Below the pieces are notes generated by a model. The model did no database searches. It saw only the letters and a list, made by a program, of their open reading frames with translations, and was not told where the DNA came from. A program made the position numbers and the translations under genes. From Sphingomonas jaspsi DSM 18422 (GTDB lineage: Bacteria; Pseudomonadota; Alphaproteobacteria; Sphingomonadales; Sphingomonadaceae), in the NCBI RefSeq assembly GCF_000585415.1, contig NZ_KK073876.1, positions 1,423,810-1,487,809 on the forward strand: 64,000 bases of DNA, read 5' to 3'. Shown here in pieces: positions 1 to 8,433 of the stretch; the first letter of the stretch is position 1; each line of letters begins with the position of its first letter.

Positions 1-5
1 TCGAT

Positions 6-284
6 GTGATCATGTCCGACCCGGTGACGCGCGACTACATCATCCGCCGCTGCATGACGCCGCTGAAGCGCATGGTGACGGACACGGACAAGGACCTGCT
101 GGCGTTCGAGGATTGCAAGCTCGACGACCCGGATGAGGTCGAGAAGCTGGTCCGTTGGGTCGCGGAGCACCTTCTGTATTTTTTCGCCATCTCGGCGGGG
201 GGTCTGAAGAAGATCGGGGAGGCTCTCAAGGCCGCGACCAACCCGGGCCTACCCGACCCCTCGAAGACTGGTTCGCAGGACTAA
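6..284 (+). CDS. Phage tail assembly chaperone, short (G-like) form
   Basis: Zero-frame product of the two-frame chaperone gene that sits directly before the tape measure gene, the place of lambda G. Chaperones of this kind coat the tape measure protein while the tail tube is assembled. The visible start is a GTG at base 6, with ATG two codons later; the frame is still open at the window edge, so the true start may lie to the left. The protein is small, charged and acidic in the middle, and stops at TAA 282-284. Inside it are two slippery heptamers, TTTTTTC at 179-185 and GGGGGGT at 197-203, each in the correct phase for a -1 slip. Function is inferred from position and architecture; the sequence itself is poorly conserved in this family. 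Confidence 0.6.
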   Translation: MIMSDPVTRDYIIRRCMTPLKRMVTDTDKDLLAFEDCKLDDPDEVEKLVRWVAEHLLYFFAISAGGLKKIGEALKAATNPGLPDPSKTGSQD

Positions 285-574
285 CCTTCGAGGACAGCAT
301 CTGCTGGGCCTACGGGGTTGATGAGGGGGACCTCGAAGACCTCTACTGGCGACTGAGCTTCTACGAGCTCGTCGCCAAGGCCCGGCTGAAGCTGGGCGAA
401 ATGCACGCAGTCCAGCTCTGCCACTACTCGGCGTTCGCCAAAGTGGTGAGCCAGGCGCTGGGTGGTGACGACGGGGACAGCAGCGGGCGTGACCCCGATC
501 GGGTCAACCTTGCCGACGCGCCCACCTACGACGCTGCGATCGCAAACATCAACGCCGCGCTGGGATTTGGTTGA
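6..574 (+). CDS. Phage tail assembly chaperone, -1 frameshift fusion (GT-like)
   Basis: After a -1 slip at TTTTTTC (179-185) or GGGGGGT (197-203), translation leaves the short chaperone frame and continues to TGA 572-574. The fusion is about 189 residues from the visible start. The -1 frame has no stop between the heptamers and 574, and its unique part (EDSICWAYGVDEGD...) looks like real coding sequence. In lambda the equivalent fusion gpGT is made in a small fixed ratio to gpG, and its T part binds the tape measure protein. Here that role is inferred from the overlap geometry, the heptamers and the adjacent tape measure gene. Coordinates span both frames, so the listed interval is not a single reading frame. 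Confidence 0.6.
179..203 (+). promoter_or_regulatory. Candidate -1 programmed frameshift sites
   Basis: Two X XXY YYZ heptamers occur 18 bases apart in the zero frame: T TTT TTC (179-185, codons TTT-TTC) and G GGG GGT (197-203, codons GGG-GGT). Both allow tandem -1 re-pairing, and both lie upstream of the end of the zero frame and within the open -1 frame. Which one is used cannot be decided by reading. Confidence 0.6.
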
Positions 575-612
575 CGACTTTTTCCGGGACGTCGCCAAAA
601 CCGCGGGCGTAG

Positions 613-768
613 ATGTTCGCAGCACAGGCTGCGAAAGGAGGTGATCTCGCCATCTACCCGCCGCTGGTTCCCCAGCCAGCCTCGGGTCAGACCTTTGGGA
701 GCTGCCAGGCGTCCACCACGATTTCTAAGCGTGGTGGACGCCTAATCCACAACCCCACCGTGAACTAG
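613..768 (+). CDS. Possible 51-residue protein before the tape measure gene
   Basis: An ATG directly follows an in-frame TAG and opens a 51-codon frame containing YPPLVPQPASGQTFGSC and ending RLIHNPTVN. No Shine-Dalgarno sequence precedes this ATG. However, inside the frame lies GAAAGGAGGTGATC (633-646), a 14-base perfect complement of the alphaproteobacterial 16S 3' end. It is followed ten bases later by an in-frame ATC (652) that could be a rare start giving 38 residues. A second tiny frame, TTG 567 to TGA 644 (25 residues), overlaps it. The 3' part runs through the 707-743 inverted repeat. No family is recognised and the reading remains uncertain. Confidence 0.25.
   Translation: MFAAQAAKGGDLAIYPPLVPQPASGQTFGSCQASTTISKRGGRLIHNPTVN
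707..743 (+). terminator. Perfect 14-bp inverted repeat before tape measure gene
   Basis: The arms AGGCGTCCACCACG (707-720) and CGTGGTGGACGCCT (730-743) pair perfectly around a 9-base loop. The right arm runs into the repeated GCCTAATCCACAAC motif. There is no T run after it, so it may be a terminator, an mRNA processing or attenuation hairpin, or part of a repeat unit. Confidence 0.45.
740..763 (+). repeat. GCCTAATCCACAAC repeat, copy 1
   Basis: A 24-base block, GCCTAATCCACAAC then CCCACCGTGA, recurs at 10524-10547 with a single mismatch. Its first 13 bases recur again at 7413-7425. All three copies lie in the short non-coding gaps of the tail module. The role is unknown; a shared phage transcription or processing signal is one possibility. 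Confidence 0.5.
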
Positions 769-794
769 GCACCTCACTCCTGTTGAGAAGCGCC

Positions 795-3700
795 ATGAGC
801 ACCAATGGCGCCGTCGAGGCTGATGTCTTTCTGGGTGTGGACGGGCGGCAAATTGATGCCGCCTTCGCCAACATCAATAAGCACCTGTCGCAGATGCAGG
901 GCCAGATCAATGGCATGGGTGACAAGCTCAAGTCGACGCTGAACGGCCTCGACGCCCAGATGCTCAAATCCCTGAGCAACCTGAACAAGGCGATCTCGAC
1001 GCTCGACGCCGCACAGAAGAACGTGCAGCGGTTCAACCCGGCGGTCCAATCCGGCCAGAGCTGGGCCAAATACCAGGCGGACCAGAAGCAGGCTCGGGCG
1101 GACGAACGCAAGCACATGCGCGAAGTCGACGCTGCTTACCAGCAGCGCGAGCGGCAGGTGGCCAACGCCGCCGACCGCCGCGCCCGCCAAGAGGCCCAGA
1201 TGTGGGCGCAGCGGGACCGCGCGGCCCAGACCGCCGAAGCCAAAGAGGAGCAGCTGGCTGAACGCCGCTGGGCTGTCGCCCGCGCGCGTGAGACCCGGCT
1301 CGAGCGTGAGCGCGAGCAGTCGATGCAGCGCACTTCGCGCCTCGCCGAGCAGAACAATTTCAAGATCGCCCGCGACAAGGTCCAGCAGGAAGTCAAGGCC
1401 GCCAGCGGTCTTCGCGAACTGGACAACCAGCGTCTCGTAGCCGCCGACCGGCTGAACCGCGCCCGCGCCATGCTCGGGAAGTTCGGCGCCGAGGAAGACC
1501 GCCAGCTCCTCCAGATGATCCAGCTGGAGAAGGAACGGCTGGCGCTGGCTGAAGCTCGGATCAAGGCCGACCGGGCGGCGGCGTCGAGCCGCTTCAAAAG
1601 CGACGCGGCCGTTGACGGCCGGCTCAACGTCCGCACCGGCAAGACTGACGAAGCGCAGCTCGCCTCGGCGCTGGGGCTCGGCCAGGCCCGTGCCCGGCAG
1701 GCCCAGCTTGAGACGCAGATCGCAAACCAAATCCAGCGTGCCCGCACCCTAACCGGGGAAGAGAAAGTCGACGCGGAGCGTGTGCTCAAGGTCGACGAAG
1801 CCCGGCTTCAGGTCATCAAGTCGCGCGTGCGCGAGCTTGAGCGTGAAGCGAAGGCGATGGTCCAGTCGGCGCAACCCAAGCCCGGCATGTATGGCCCGCC
1901 GACCCCTCCGGGTTTCAAGCCTCCGGGTGCCCCGCCGGCCCCGCCGAGCGGCGGGGGGCTGGGCGGTCTCTTCGGCAGCGGCGGCATCGGCGGCATCTTC
2001 CTCCGCACCGCGGCCTATGGCGGCGCGGCGGCGGCCATCTACGGCACCATCGCCGCGATCAAGGACGGCATCACCGCCTCGATCCAGTTCCGTGACGAGA
2101 TCGCCAAGATTGGTGCAGTTGCGGGGCTGACTGCGTCGCAGCAGGACAAGCTCGCCAGCTCGATCCAGAGCGTCGCCAGCAACTCGCGCTTCGCCACCGA
2201 CGAAATCGCCCAGGCCACGATGGTCATGGCGCAGGCAGGTTTCTCTGCCAGCGACATTACCGACAGTCTGCAAAACGTGGCGAACCTCGCGGCCGCGTCG
2301 GGCACCAGCTTCCAAGAAGCAACCGACGTCGTCACCGGCGCGATCGGCGCGTTCCAGCTCCAGACCTCGGAAACCGCGCACATCGCCGACACCCTGACGA
2401 GCGCGCTGAACACCACCAAGCTGAACATCCAGCAGGTTGCGCTGGGCATCCAGTATGCGGGTGCGACGGCCTATGAGAGCAAGGTCAGCTTCGAAGAACT
2501 GACGGCCGTCATGGCCACGATGGCGCAGGCCGGCATCCGGTCGGGTTCGACGATCGGCACCGGCGTCCGCCAGTTCCTGGTCGATCTGCAGACGCCTACC
2601 AAGAAGATGACCGCCGAGATGACCCGTCTGGGTCTCACGATGGAGGACCTGAACGTCAAGACCTTGGGTCTGCCCGAGGTGCTGCGTCGTCTCGGTGAGG
2701 CGGGCTTCGGTTCGGCAAGCGCCTACGGCTCGCTCGAAACCCGAGCGGCCGCGGCCTACCTGGTCCTGAAGAACAATCAGGGTCTCCTACAGGAACAGAT
2801 CACGCTGCAGAACAGCCTCGGCGCCTCGGCCGAAGCCGCGGCGAAGGGCTCGGAGTCGCTCGCCGCCGAGTGGCAGCGTTTCAAGAACCAGCTGAACGAG
2901 TCCGTCGACCGTCAGATCAAGCCCGCGACCGACGCGCTGCGGGACATGCTTCACATGTTCAATGAGATGGGTGCGAACGAAGACCTGCGCCGGATGCGCG
3001 AAAATCTTCGCAACCTTGAGGAGGGCAGCGACGCCTGGATCGCGCAGATCGACGCCATCGAGGCCTACAAGGAAGCCCTCCGGGGTTCGGTTGAAATCGA
3101 GGAGGCGCACGCCGAGGCACTCGACGCAGCCAACACCCGCGTCAACGAAGCGAAGGATGCGCTCGACGCGCAAGAAACCACGATCCAGTCGTCGAGCGAC
3201 GCGATCTCGCGTCTCGTCCAACGCCAGGTCAGCCTCAAGGGGAACAGCGCCGCGCTTGCCGCCGAGACGGCGACGCTGGAGTCCCGCTTCGAAGGTCTGG
3301 CCTCCCAGCTGTATGGCACCGCCGCGAGCTACGAGAACCTGATCCTCGCCATGCAACGCTACCGGAAGGAAGCGATCGCAACCGGCGCGCTCAAGTCGGC
3401 CGAGCTGTCGATGGCCTACGACCAGAAAGCGCGGGCACAGGGCGACAAGGCCGGGGCTTACGCCAACCGCCTTATTGCCAACGGCACCTACCAGTCGCTT
3501 CCCAAGGATGTTCAGAACGCCATCGTCAGGTTGGCGAACAACCCGCGCGGTCCCGAGGCGAACACGTTGGGCATGCTGATCAGTGACTACGCCAACAAGC
3601 GGGGCACTGGTCTGAATAAAATCCAGCAGGGGGACCTGCGTGCCTACGCCCTGAACGCCACCGGGGCGGGGCTCTCGGCGGTCTACCGCGATCAAGCCCG

Positions 3701-5465
3701 CAACCAGAGCTACATCTACAACCACCTCGGGTCGAAGAAGGGCCAGGAGCTGCTGGCCGGCGTCGACAACATGGCCAAGATGAGCGAGGCCGATAAGAAG
3801 AAGTTCTTCGACGGCCTGCTCGCCGGTGCCGGGAACATGAACAAGTCCGAGAGTGTCCGTGGGGCCTATCAGCTGCTGGCCAACATGGCGCAGGGTCAGC
3901 TCGGCGCCGATCAGGCGGCACCCAGCGGCGGCAGCAAGAAGAGCGGCAGCGCCGCCAGCCGCGCGGAGCGCGAGCAGGACCGGCGCAACCAGAAGATTGC
4001 CGACATGCGCCTCAAGGCGACTGAGGCGGAATTGAAGAACGCGCTGAAGGGCATCACCGACAAGGGTGGGGACGTCAGCGGCGACGGCGGGGAAATCACC
4101 GTCAGCGCCGGTCGCGGTCTCACGAAGACGCAGCTGCTCAAGAATATGGATCGGGTCGACAAGGCCCTCGACAAATGGATCGAGGACCGGACCAAGCAGG
4201 TCAAGGCCCAGATCGACAGCGCCAACATGAGCCCCGAAGAAGGCCAGCTCATGATGGACGAGCTCGCTCGCGAGATCGCCGAGAAGCGTGAAAGCACGGC
4301 GCGCGAGATGGAAAAGGGTCTCGTCGACGCGATGGACGCGATGGTCGAGACCATCATGAACGTCAAGGAGCGCGCCGAGCAGGCGGCCGACCAGGTCGTC
4401 GCGCTAGCGGACGCCCGTCTGCGCGCTTTGGATCGTTCGGCTCTGAAGGGCCAGGTGCCGGATTACGTCCGGGCCGGCTACGAACGGATGGCCGACCGGG
4501 CCAAGGAGAACCGTGACGCCCAGCAGATCGGCATCAACAACAAGACGATCGAGTCGCTGCAGGCGAAGCAAACCTTCTGGCAGGACATCTTCGACGAGGC
4601 GAAGGCGCGCGGCGCCATCGTCAATCTGCAGGCTGCGGACGACAAGCTGGCCCAGATCAAGGACCAGATGACGCAGCTGCAGATGCAGAACGAAGTCCTG
4701 CAGACCAGCCTCCAGACGAGCGGGCTCGTGCCGCAGTCGATCGGCGAAAGCTGGAAGGCTGTCGTTGACAACTGGCGTGACGCCAACAAGGGCGCGGGGG
4801 ACCTCTCCAACGTCATCCGCATGAACCTCGGCGACGCGCTCAACACTGTGCAGGGGTCGATGGAGGAGTTCCTCGGCAACGTCATCTCCGGCACGATGTC
4901 GATGCGCGAAGCCTTCCGCTCGATGGTCCAGTCGATCATCCAGTATCTCATCAAGCTCATCGTCAAGATGCTTGTGGTGAAGGCGCTGCAGGCGGCGCTC
5001 GGCGGCGGCGGGGGCGGCACCGGCGAGGGCAACGGCATCGGATCGTTCGGCTCGTCGTCGCCCAGCTTCTCCGGCTATGTCGGGATCGGCAGCTCGCTCG
5101 GCCATTTCAATGGCGGCGAGATCGGGCGCTCGAACGGCGGCATGGTCGAGAATGGCGTGCCGAGCCGTGACAGCGTCCGCACCAAGCTGGCCAAGGGCGA
5201 GTTCGTCCAGCGCAAGTGGGCGGTCGACAACGTCGGCCGGGACTTCATGGCGGACCTCAACAATCGCGGGAAAGCGGCCCTCACCGGCGTGACCCCCAAG
5301 ATCGTGATGCCGCCGCCCGCCCACCAGGAGATGAAGGTCTACGTCGTCTCCGAGGAGAGCAAGCCGCAGATGGGGCCGAACGACGTTCTGGTAACCGTCG
5401 CCAACGACATCATCAAGGGCGGCAATCTGAAGCAGCTCGTCAAGCACGTTTCGCAGGGAGGTTAA
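795..5465 (+). CDS. Phage tail tape measure protein
   Basis: About 1,556 residues. It sets siphovirus tail length and is packed inside the tail tube. Evidence is size, position right after the chaperone, and architecture. A highly charged coiled-coil N-terminal third is followed by a Pro/Gly-rich linker (about 362-395) and a hydrophobic segment near 395-425. Then comes a TP901-type tape measure core (about 430-620), a long helical middle, a second hydrophobic helix (about 1370-1410, ending in a Gly run), and a C-terminal motif of the GVPSRDSVRTKLAKGEF type seen in tape measure proteins. ATG 795 was chosen because GAGAAG lies just upstream; a TTG at 783 in the same frame would add four residues. 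Confidence 0.93.
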   Translation: MSTNGAVEADVFLGVDGRQIDAAFANINKHLSQMQGQINGMGDKLKSTLNGLDAQMLKSLSNLNKAISTLDAAQKNVQRFNPAVQSGQSWAKYQADQKQARADERKHMREVDAAYQQRERQVANAADRRARQEAQMWAQRDRAAQTAEAKEEQLAERRWAVARARETRLEREREQSMQRTSRLAEQNNFKIARDKVQQEVKAASGLRELDNQRLVAADRLNRARAMLGKFGAEEDRQLLQMIQLEKERLALAEARIKADRAAASSRFKSDAAVDGRLNVRTGKTDEAQLASALGLGQARARQAQLETQIANQIQRARTLTGEEKVDAERVLKVDEARLQVIKSRVRELEREAKAMVQSAQPKPGMYGPPTPPGFKPPGAPPAPPSGGGLGGLFGSGGIGGIFLRTAAYGGAAAAIYGTIAAIKDGITASIQFRDEIAKIGAVAGLTASQQDKLASSIQSVASNSRFATDEIAQATMVMAQAGFSASDITDSLQNVANLAAASGTSFQEATDVVTGAIGAFQLQTSETAHIADTLTSALNTTKLNIQQVALGIQYAGATAYESKVSFEELTAVMATMAQAGIRSGSTIGTGVRQFLVDLQTPTKKMTAEMTRLGLTMEDLNVKTLGLPEVLRRLGEAGFGSASAYGSLETRAAAAYLVLKNNQGLLQEQITLQNSLGASAEAAAKGSESLAAEWQRFKNQLNESVDRQIKPATDALRDMLHMFNEMGANEDLRRMRENLRNLEEGSDAWIAQIDAIEAYKEALRGSVEIEEAHAEALDAANTRVNEAKDALDAQETTIQSSSDAISRLVQRQVSLKGNSAALAAETATLESRFEGLASQLYGTAASYENLILAMQRYRKEAIATGALKSAELSMAYDQKARAQGDKAGAYANRLIANGTYQSLPKDVQNAIVRLANNPRGPEANTLGMLISDYANKRGTGLNKIQQGDLRAYALNATGAGLSAVYRDQARNQSYIYNHLGSKKGQELLAGVDNMAKMSEADKKKFFDGLLAGAGNMNKSESVRGAYQLLANMAQGQLGADQAAPSGGSKKSGSAASRAEREQDRRNQKIADMRLKATEAELKNALKGITDKGGDVSGDGGEITVSAGRGLTKTQLLKNMDRVDKALDKWIEDRTKQVKAQIDSANMSPEEGQLMMDELAREIAEKRESTAREMEKGLVDAMDAMVETIMNVKERAEQAADQVVALADARLRALDRSALKGQVPDYVRAGYERMADRAKENRDAQQIGINNKTIESLQAKQTFWQDIFDEAKARGAIVNLQAADDKLAQIKDQMTQLQMQNEVLQTSLQTSGLVPQSIGESWKAVVDNWRDANKGAGDLSNVIRMNLGDALNTVQGSMEEFLGNVISGTMSMREAFRSMVQSIIQYLIKLIVKMLVVKALQAALGGGGGGTGEGNGIGSFGSSSPSFSGYVGIGSSLGHFNGGEIGRSNGGMVENGVPSRDSVRTKLAKGEFVQRKWAVDNVGRDFMADLNNRGKAALTGVTPKIVMPPPAHQEMKVYVVSEESKPQMGPNDVLVTVANDIIKGGNLKQLVKHVSQGG

Positions 5466-5466
5466 T

Positions 5467-5868
5467 TTGGCAGGCCTATTCGACTTCTGCCCGGGACGGA
5501 TCGTGCCCACGATCAAACCGCCGCCGGCGCAGGGCAAGGCCGTATCCTTCAACGGCTGGCAGTTCTCGTCGCGCCCGACGGTGCCCTACCAGAAGGTGTT
5601 CGTCCTGAAGCTCCAGGGCATGCGCTGGTATCTGCAGGACAACGGGATGTTCAACATGTCGGTTGACCCGCATTTCAATGCACGGCGGCTCGAGCTCTTC
5701 TACGAAGAAAACGGCACCTGGGACAATTTCGACTTCCCGCACCCGCACCTCGGCATGCTTCGCTGCCGCTTCAAGGAGCCGGTCGAAATCCCCGCCGCCG
5801 TGCCGAACTCGAACGGCTTCATCGATGCCTTCGAGATCACGCTTGTCCACCACAACCCGGGGTTCTGA
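5467..5868 (+). CDS. Phage tail protein (position of gpM)
   Basis: 133 residues. It starts with TTG one base after the tape measure stop, behind a good AGGGAGG ribosome site that overlaps the end of the tape measure gene, so the two are probably translationally coupled. No catalytic motif, signal peptide or membrane segment is visible. It is rich in aromatic residues and prolines, with a beta-rich look. In lambda-type modules the gene directly after the tape measure is gpM, a tail-tip component; the equivalence is by position only. Confidence 0.6.
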   Translation: MAGLFDFCPGRIVPTIKPPPAQGKAVSFNGWQFSSRPTVPYQKVFVLKLQGMRWYLQDNGMFNMSVDPHFNARRLELFYEENGTWDNFDFPHPHLGMLRCRFKEPVEIPAAVPNSNGFIDAFEITLVHHNPGF

Positions 5869-5870
5869 TC

Positions 5871-6422
5871 ATGGCTAGTCTCGCGCGCGTCGGCCGCCGT
5901 AACGAAATCCCGCTCTCGATCGTCGAGGGCGGGAGCGGAATGATCCACGGTGTCGTCTCGGAAGCCGACCAGAAACAGATCCCGGTCTACGCCTTCGTGA
6001 ACCCGCGCCACGTCCTGCGGACGAAGCCGTCGTGCCCGCTGAAGACCGGGATGGTCATCAAGACGCCGCACGGCGATCACTTCATCGTCGGCACCAACGG
6101 CCCGTCCGAGCAGCGTGAGGGAACGCTGTGGCAGAGCTGGCGCCTGTTCGAGGCGACGCAGCTGGTCCACTGGCAGCGCCGCACCCAAGTCGAGGACAAG
6201 GTCACCGGCCTAAAGCGCGACGGCGTGCTGCAGGATATGGGCATGATCTGGGCGGCGGTCGAGCCGCTCGACCGCGAGGTCGGCGACTTCCGCATGAGCG
6301 CGAGCTTCGAACAGTCGCGCGTCATCACCGGCCGTCCGATCAAGCACGATGACCTGATCGACAACCGCAAGGTGTCGCGCGCCGAACCCTCGCTCGGTGT
6401 CATCATCGGGGTCGTGACCTAA
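5871..6422 (+). CDS. Phage tail-module protein of unknown function
   Basis: 183 residues, starting two bases after the previous stop and so part of the same transcript. No family is recognised. The sequence is soluble and beta-rich, with no signal or membrane segment and two cysteines at most. Its position between a gpM-like gene and a possible tube or tip protein makes it a likely virion component. Conserved turns such as KTPHGDHFIVGTNGP suggest a structural fold, but no function can be named. Confidence 0.6.
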   Translation: MASLARVGRRNEIPLSIVEGGSGMIHGVVSEADQKQIPVYAFVNPRHVLRTKPSCPLKTGMVIKTPHGDHFIVGTNGPSEQREGTLWQSWRLFEATQLVHWQRRTQVEDKVTGLKRDGVLQDMGMIWAAVEPLDREVGDFRMSASFEQSRVITGRPIKHDDLIDNRKVSRAEPSLGVIIGVVT

Positions 6423-6432
6423 CGGTTGATGG

Positions 6433-6466
6433 CGGTTGCCGCGCTTCTTCGTGAAACGGGCAACCG
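6433..6466 (+). other. Possible hairpin in the 6423-6521 gap
   Basis: CGGTTGCC (6433-6440) pairs with GGCAACCG (6459-6466) across an 18-base loop. No T run follows. The 99-base gap holds no other gene; the next gene has the ribosome site GAGGAG at about 6510. Confidence 0.3.
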
Positions 6467-6521
6467 TCGCTCGCAAAGGATGGCTTCGAACAGTTTCGCC
6501 TACCCTTGAGGAGCACCCGCC

Positions 6522-7361
6522 ATGTCGGCACCGAAGAAGAACGCTTTCATGCTCTCCAGCGCCACTCTGATGATGTGCCGCTATGGGGACACCCCCGTTT
6601 TCGATCTCACCCCGGCGCTGCATGGCGTGGGCCTGTCGGAAGAGATCGCCGTCAACCTGGACAGCTCGAACGTCGACCTGACCGCCGGCATCGCGCAGGC
6701 GATCGTCGACAGCCAGCGCGTGAACGTGCAGGCGGGCATCACCGGCACGGTGAAGGAATACAGCCCCGAGAACCTGCTGCGCGCACAGGGTCTCGCGACC
6801 GGCGCCGTCACGACCCTTCGTGGTAAGCTGACCGCCCCGGCCGCCGCCGCTGCTGTCTCGCTGTCGGTAGCGACCGACCCGATCCCGGGTGACCCGTCGA
6901 GCGACATGGGCACCGCCGCAGCTGCCGTGAAGGCCGGCTCGGTCGTGCTGATCCAGGACCCGGCGACGCCGGAACTGGTCTTCCCGGCCCGCGTCAAGGC
7001 GGACTCGACCTATGCGGCCGGTGTCCACACTATCTCGATCGCCGACACGCCGCTCCCGGCGGGCATGTCGTTCCCGGTCGATGCGAAGATTTGGGTCGTG
7101 ACCGAGATGGCGGTCGGCGCGATGGGCAACACCGATCTCTTCTCGGTGAAGATCGTCGGCACCCTGTCGAACTTCAATCGCCCGATCGTCGCGGTCTTCC
7201 CGAAGGTCCAGGTGACCAAGGGCTTCAACCTGACCTTCTCCGAGAAGGAATACGGCACGATGCCGTGGGAAATGCGCCCGCTGCTCCTGTCGGCCTCGGA
7301 AGCCACCGGCCGCCTGGCCGAGATCGGCACCAAGGCGCCGGGCAAGGTCTACGCCGCGTAA
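6522..7361 (+). CDS. Putative phage tail tube or structural protein
   Basis: 279 residues behind a clear TTGAGGAG ribosome site. The protein is Ala/Val/Thr-rich, soluble and beta-rich, with a low-complexity Ala stretch near residue 110 that looks like a linker between two domains. Composition and size resemble a major tail subunit, and the strong hairpin right after it fits a highly expressed gene. Against this, major tail genes normally lie upstream of the chaperone, whereas this one is downstream of the tape measure. It may instead be a second tube protein or a tail decoration. The call is an inference from composition and context. Confidence 0.5.
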   Translation: MSAPKKNAFMLSSATLMMCRYGDTPVFDLTPALHGVGLSEEIAVNLDSSNVDLTAGIAQAIVDSQRVNVQAGITGTVKEYSPENLLRAQGLATGAVTTLRGKLTAPAAAAAVSLSVATDPIPGDPSSDMGTAAAAVKAGSVVLIQDPATPELVFPARVKADSTYAAGVHTISIADTPLPAGMSFPVDAKIWVVTEMAVGAMGNTDLFSVKIVGTLSNFNRPIVAVFPKVQVTKGFNLTFSEKEYGTMPWEMRPLLLSASEATGRLAEIGTKAPGKVYAA

Positions 7362-7383
7362 CCCGACACAATGTTGGAAGGGG

Positions 7384-7409
7384 AGAGGGGGCCGATCGGC
7401 CCCCTCTTT
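7384..7409 (+). terminator. Rho-independent terminator after the tube-like gene
   Basis: A ten-pair stem, AGAGGGGGCC / GGCCCCCTCT, closes a GATC loop and is followed by TT. It lies 23 bases after the stop of the 279-residue protein and would attenuate transcription into the tail-tip genes. Confidence 0.8.
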
Positions 7410-7412
7410 CAT

Positions 7413-7444
7413 GCCTAATCCACAAGCGTTCCTAGTCCACCACG
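7413..7444 (+). repeat. GCCTAATCCACAA repeat, copy 2 (partial)
   Basis: GCCTAATCCACAA at 7413-7425 matches the first 13 bases of the copies at 740 and 10524. It is followed by CCTAGTCCACCACG (7431-7444), which shares GTCCACCACG with the left arm of the 707-720 inverted repeat. It lies just after the terminator and before the gpL-like gene. Confidence 0.4.
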
Positions 7445-7468
7445 CTGCCTCACCAATACAGCGCGGGT

Positions 7469-7963
7469 GTGACCAGCACCCCCATCGAACATATCCAAGA
7501 CGCCCACAAGCTAGTCGCCGACGCGGAAATCGATCTGTTCGAGCTGACCCCGATCGGCGGCGGGACGGTCTACTTCAAAAACGAGAACGAGGTCACCTGG
7601 CAGGGCAATCTCTACGAGGGCCTGCCGGTCAGTTTCGACGGCATCAAACGGTCGTCGCAAGGCACCGCGCTGGCTCCCAAGATGAACATCGGCGACGGCA
7701 CCGTCGATCTGTCGCCGTTCAAGCCGCTCGTGTTCGACGGCTGGCTGGATGACGCCACCGTCCGCCACATCATGGTCCTGCGTGAACATGTCGAGGCCGA
7801 CGTGCCGATCTTTCAGGAGCGGTTCTACCGCGTGAAGCGGCTCGAGGAATACCACCGCATGTGGATCGCGATGCAGCTGGCTACCGCCTCGGACGCGCTC
7901 GGCTTCACTTTGCCGCACCGCCAGTATCATCCGCCGGCCTTCCCCGCGGTGGCGCCGCAATGA
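7469..7963 (+). CDS. Phage minor tail protein L-like
   Basis: 164 residues from a GTG start. The N-terminal half resembles lambda gpL: an acidic leader, then LFEL...GGGTVYF...VTWQGNLYEGLPV. In lambda, gpL belongs to the tail tip complex between gpM and gpK. This protein is shorter than lambda gpL (232 residues) and has no cysteines, so the C-terminal cysteine-rich, Fe-S-binding part of gpL is absent. Its stop overlaps the next ATG as ATGA. Its position before the NlpC/P60, JAMM and gpI-like genes supports the call. Confidence 0.75.
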   Translation: MTSTPIEHIQDAHKLVADAEIDLFELTPIGGGTVYFKNENEVTWQGNLYEGLPVSFDGIKRSSQGTALAPKMNIGDGTVDLSPFKPLVFDGWLDDATVRHIMVLREHVEADVPIFQERFYRVKRLEEYHRMWIAMQLATASDALGFTLPHRQYHPPAFPAVAPQ

Positions 7964-8433
7964 TCGTCTACCAGCCCTTCATCGGCCGCCCGTTCCTCTA
8001 CGGCGTTCGCGATTGTTACGCGCTCGTGCGCGACATCTACGAGGCGAGCTTCGGTCTCAAGCTCACCAATTACGCCCGGCCCACCAACTGGCGTGCCGAC
8101 ACGGTCGATCTCATCAATTCGCTCTACGCCCACGACGGCTTCCAGATGGTCGTGGACTGGACCGCCAAGGACCTCCGGCCGGGGGACATCCTCTGCATGG
8201 CCGTGGGCGAGCGCGCGGCGAACCACATGGCCGTCTACGTCGGCGACAACAAGGTGGCCCACCATCTCTGGGGCCGTCTGGCCTCGGAAGACCCTTACCG
8301 CGACTTCTTCCGCAGCACGACCTGTTTCGTCCTGCGCCACCCGGACGTGCCCGACCTTCGTCCCGTCCTCCCCGTGACAGACATCAGGAGCCTTCTTCGT
8401 GAACGCTATGACGCAATCCGTCCTGCTGACTGA
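7960..8433 (+). CDS. Phage tail NlpC/P60 (C40) peptidase
   Basis: 157 residues, starting at an ATGA overlap with the gpL-like stop. It is a cysteine peptidase of the NlpC/P60 fold, which in phage tails cleaves peptidoglycan cross-links during DNA entry. The catalytic Cys is in RDCYALVRD near residue 18, and the His is in ANHMAVYVGDNKVAHH, where the usual C40 GHVGIY-type motif falls. In lambda gpK this domain is fused C-terminal to a JAMM domain; here it is a separate protein and its gene precedes the JAMM gene. The last 35 bases overlap the next gene. Confidence 0.88.
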   Translation: MIVYQPFIGRPFLYGVRDCYALVRDIYEASFGLKLTNYARPTNWRADTVDLINSLYAHDGFQMVVDWTAKDLRPGDILCMAVGERAANHMAVYVGDNKVAHHLWGRLASEDPYRDFFRSTTCFVLRHPDVPDLRPVLPVTDIRSLLRERYDAIRPAD

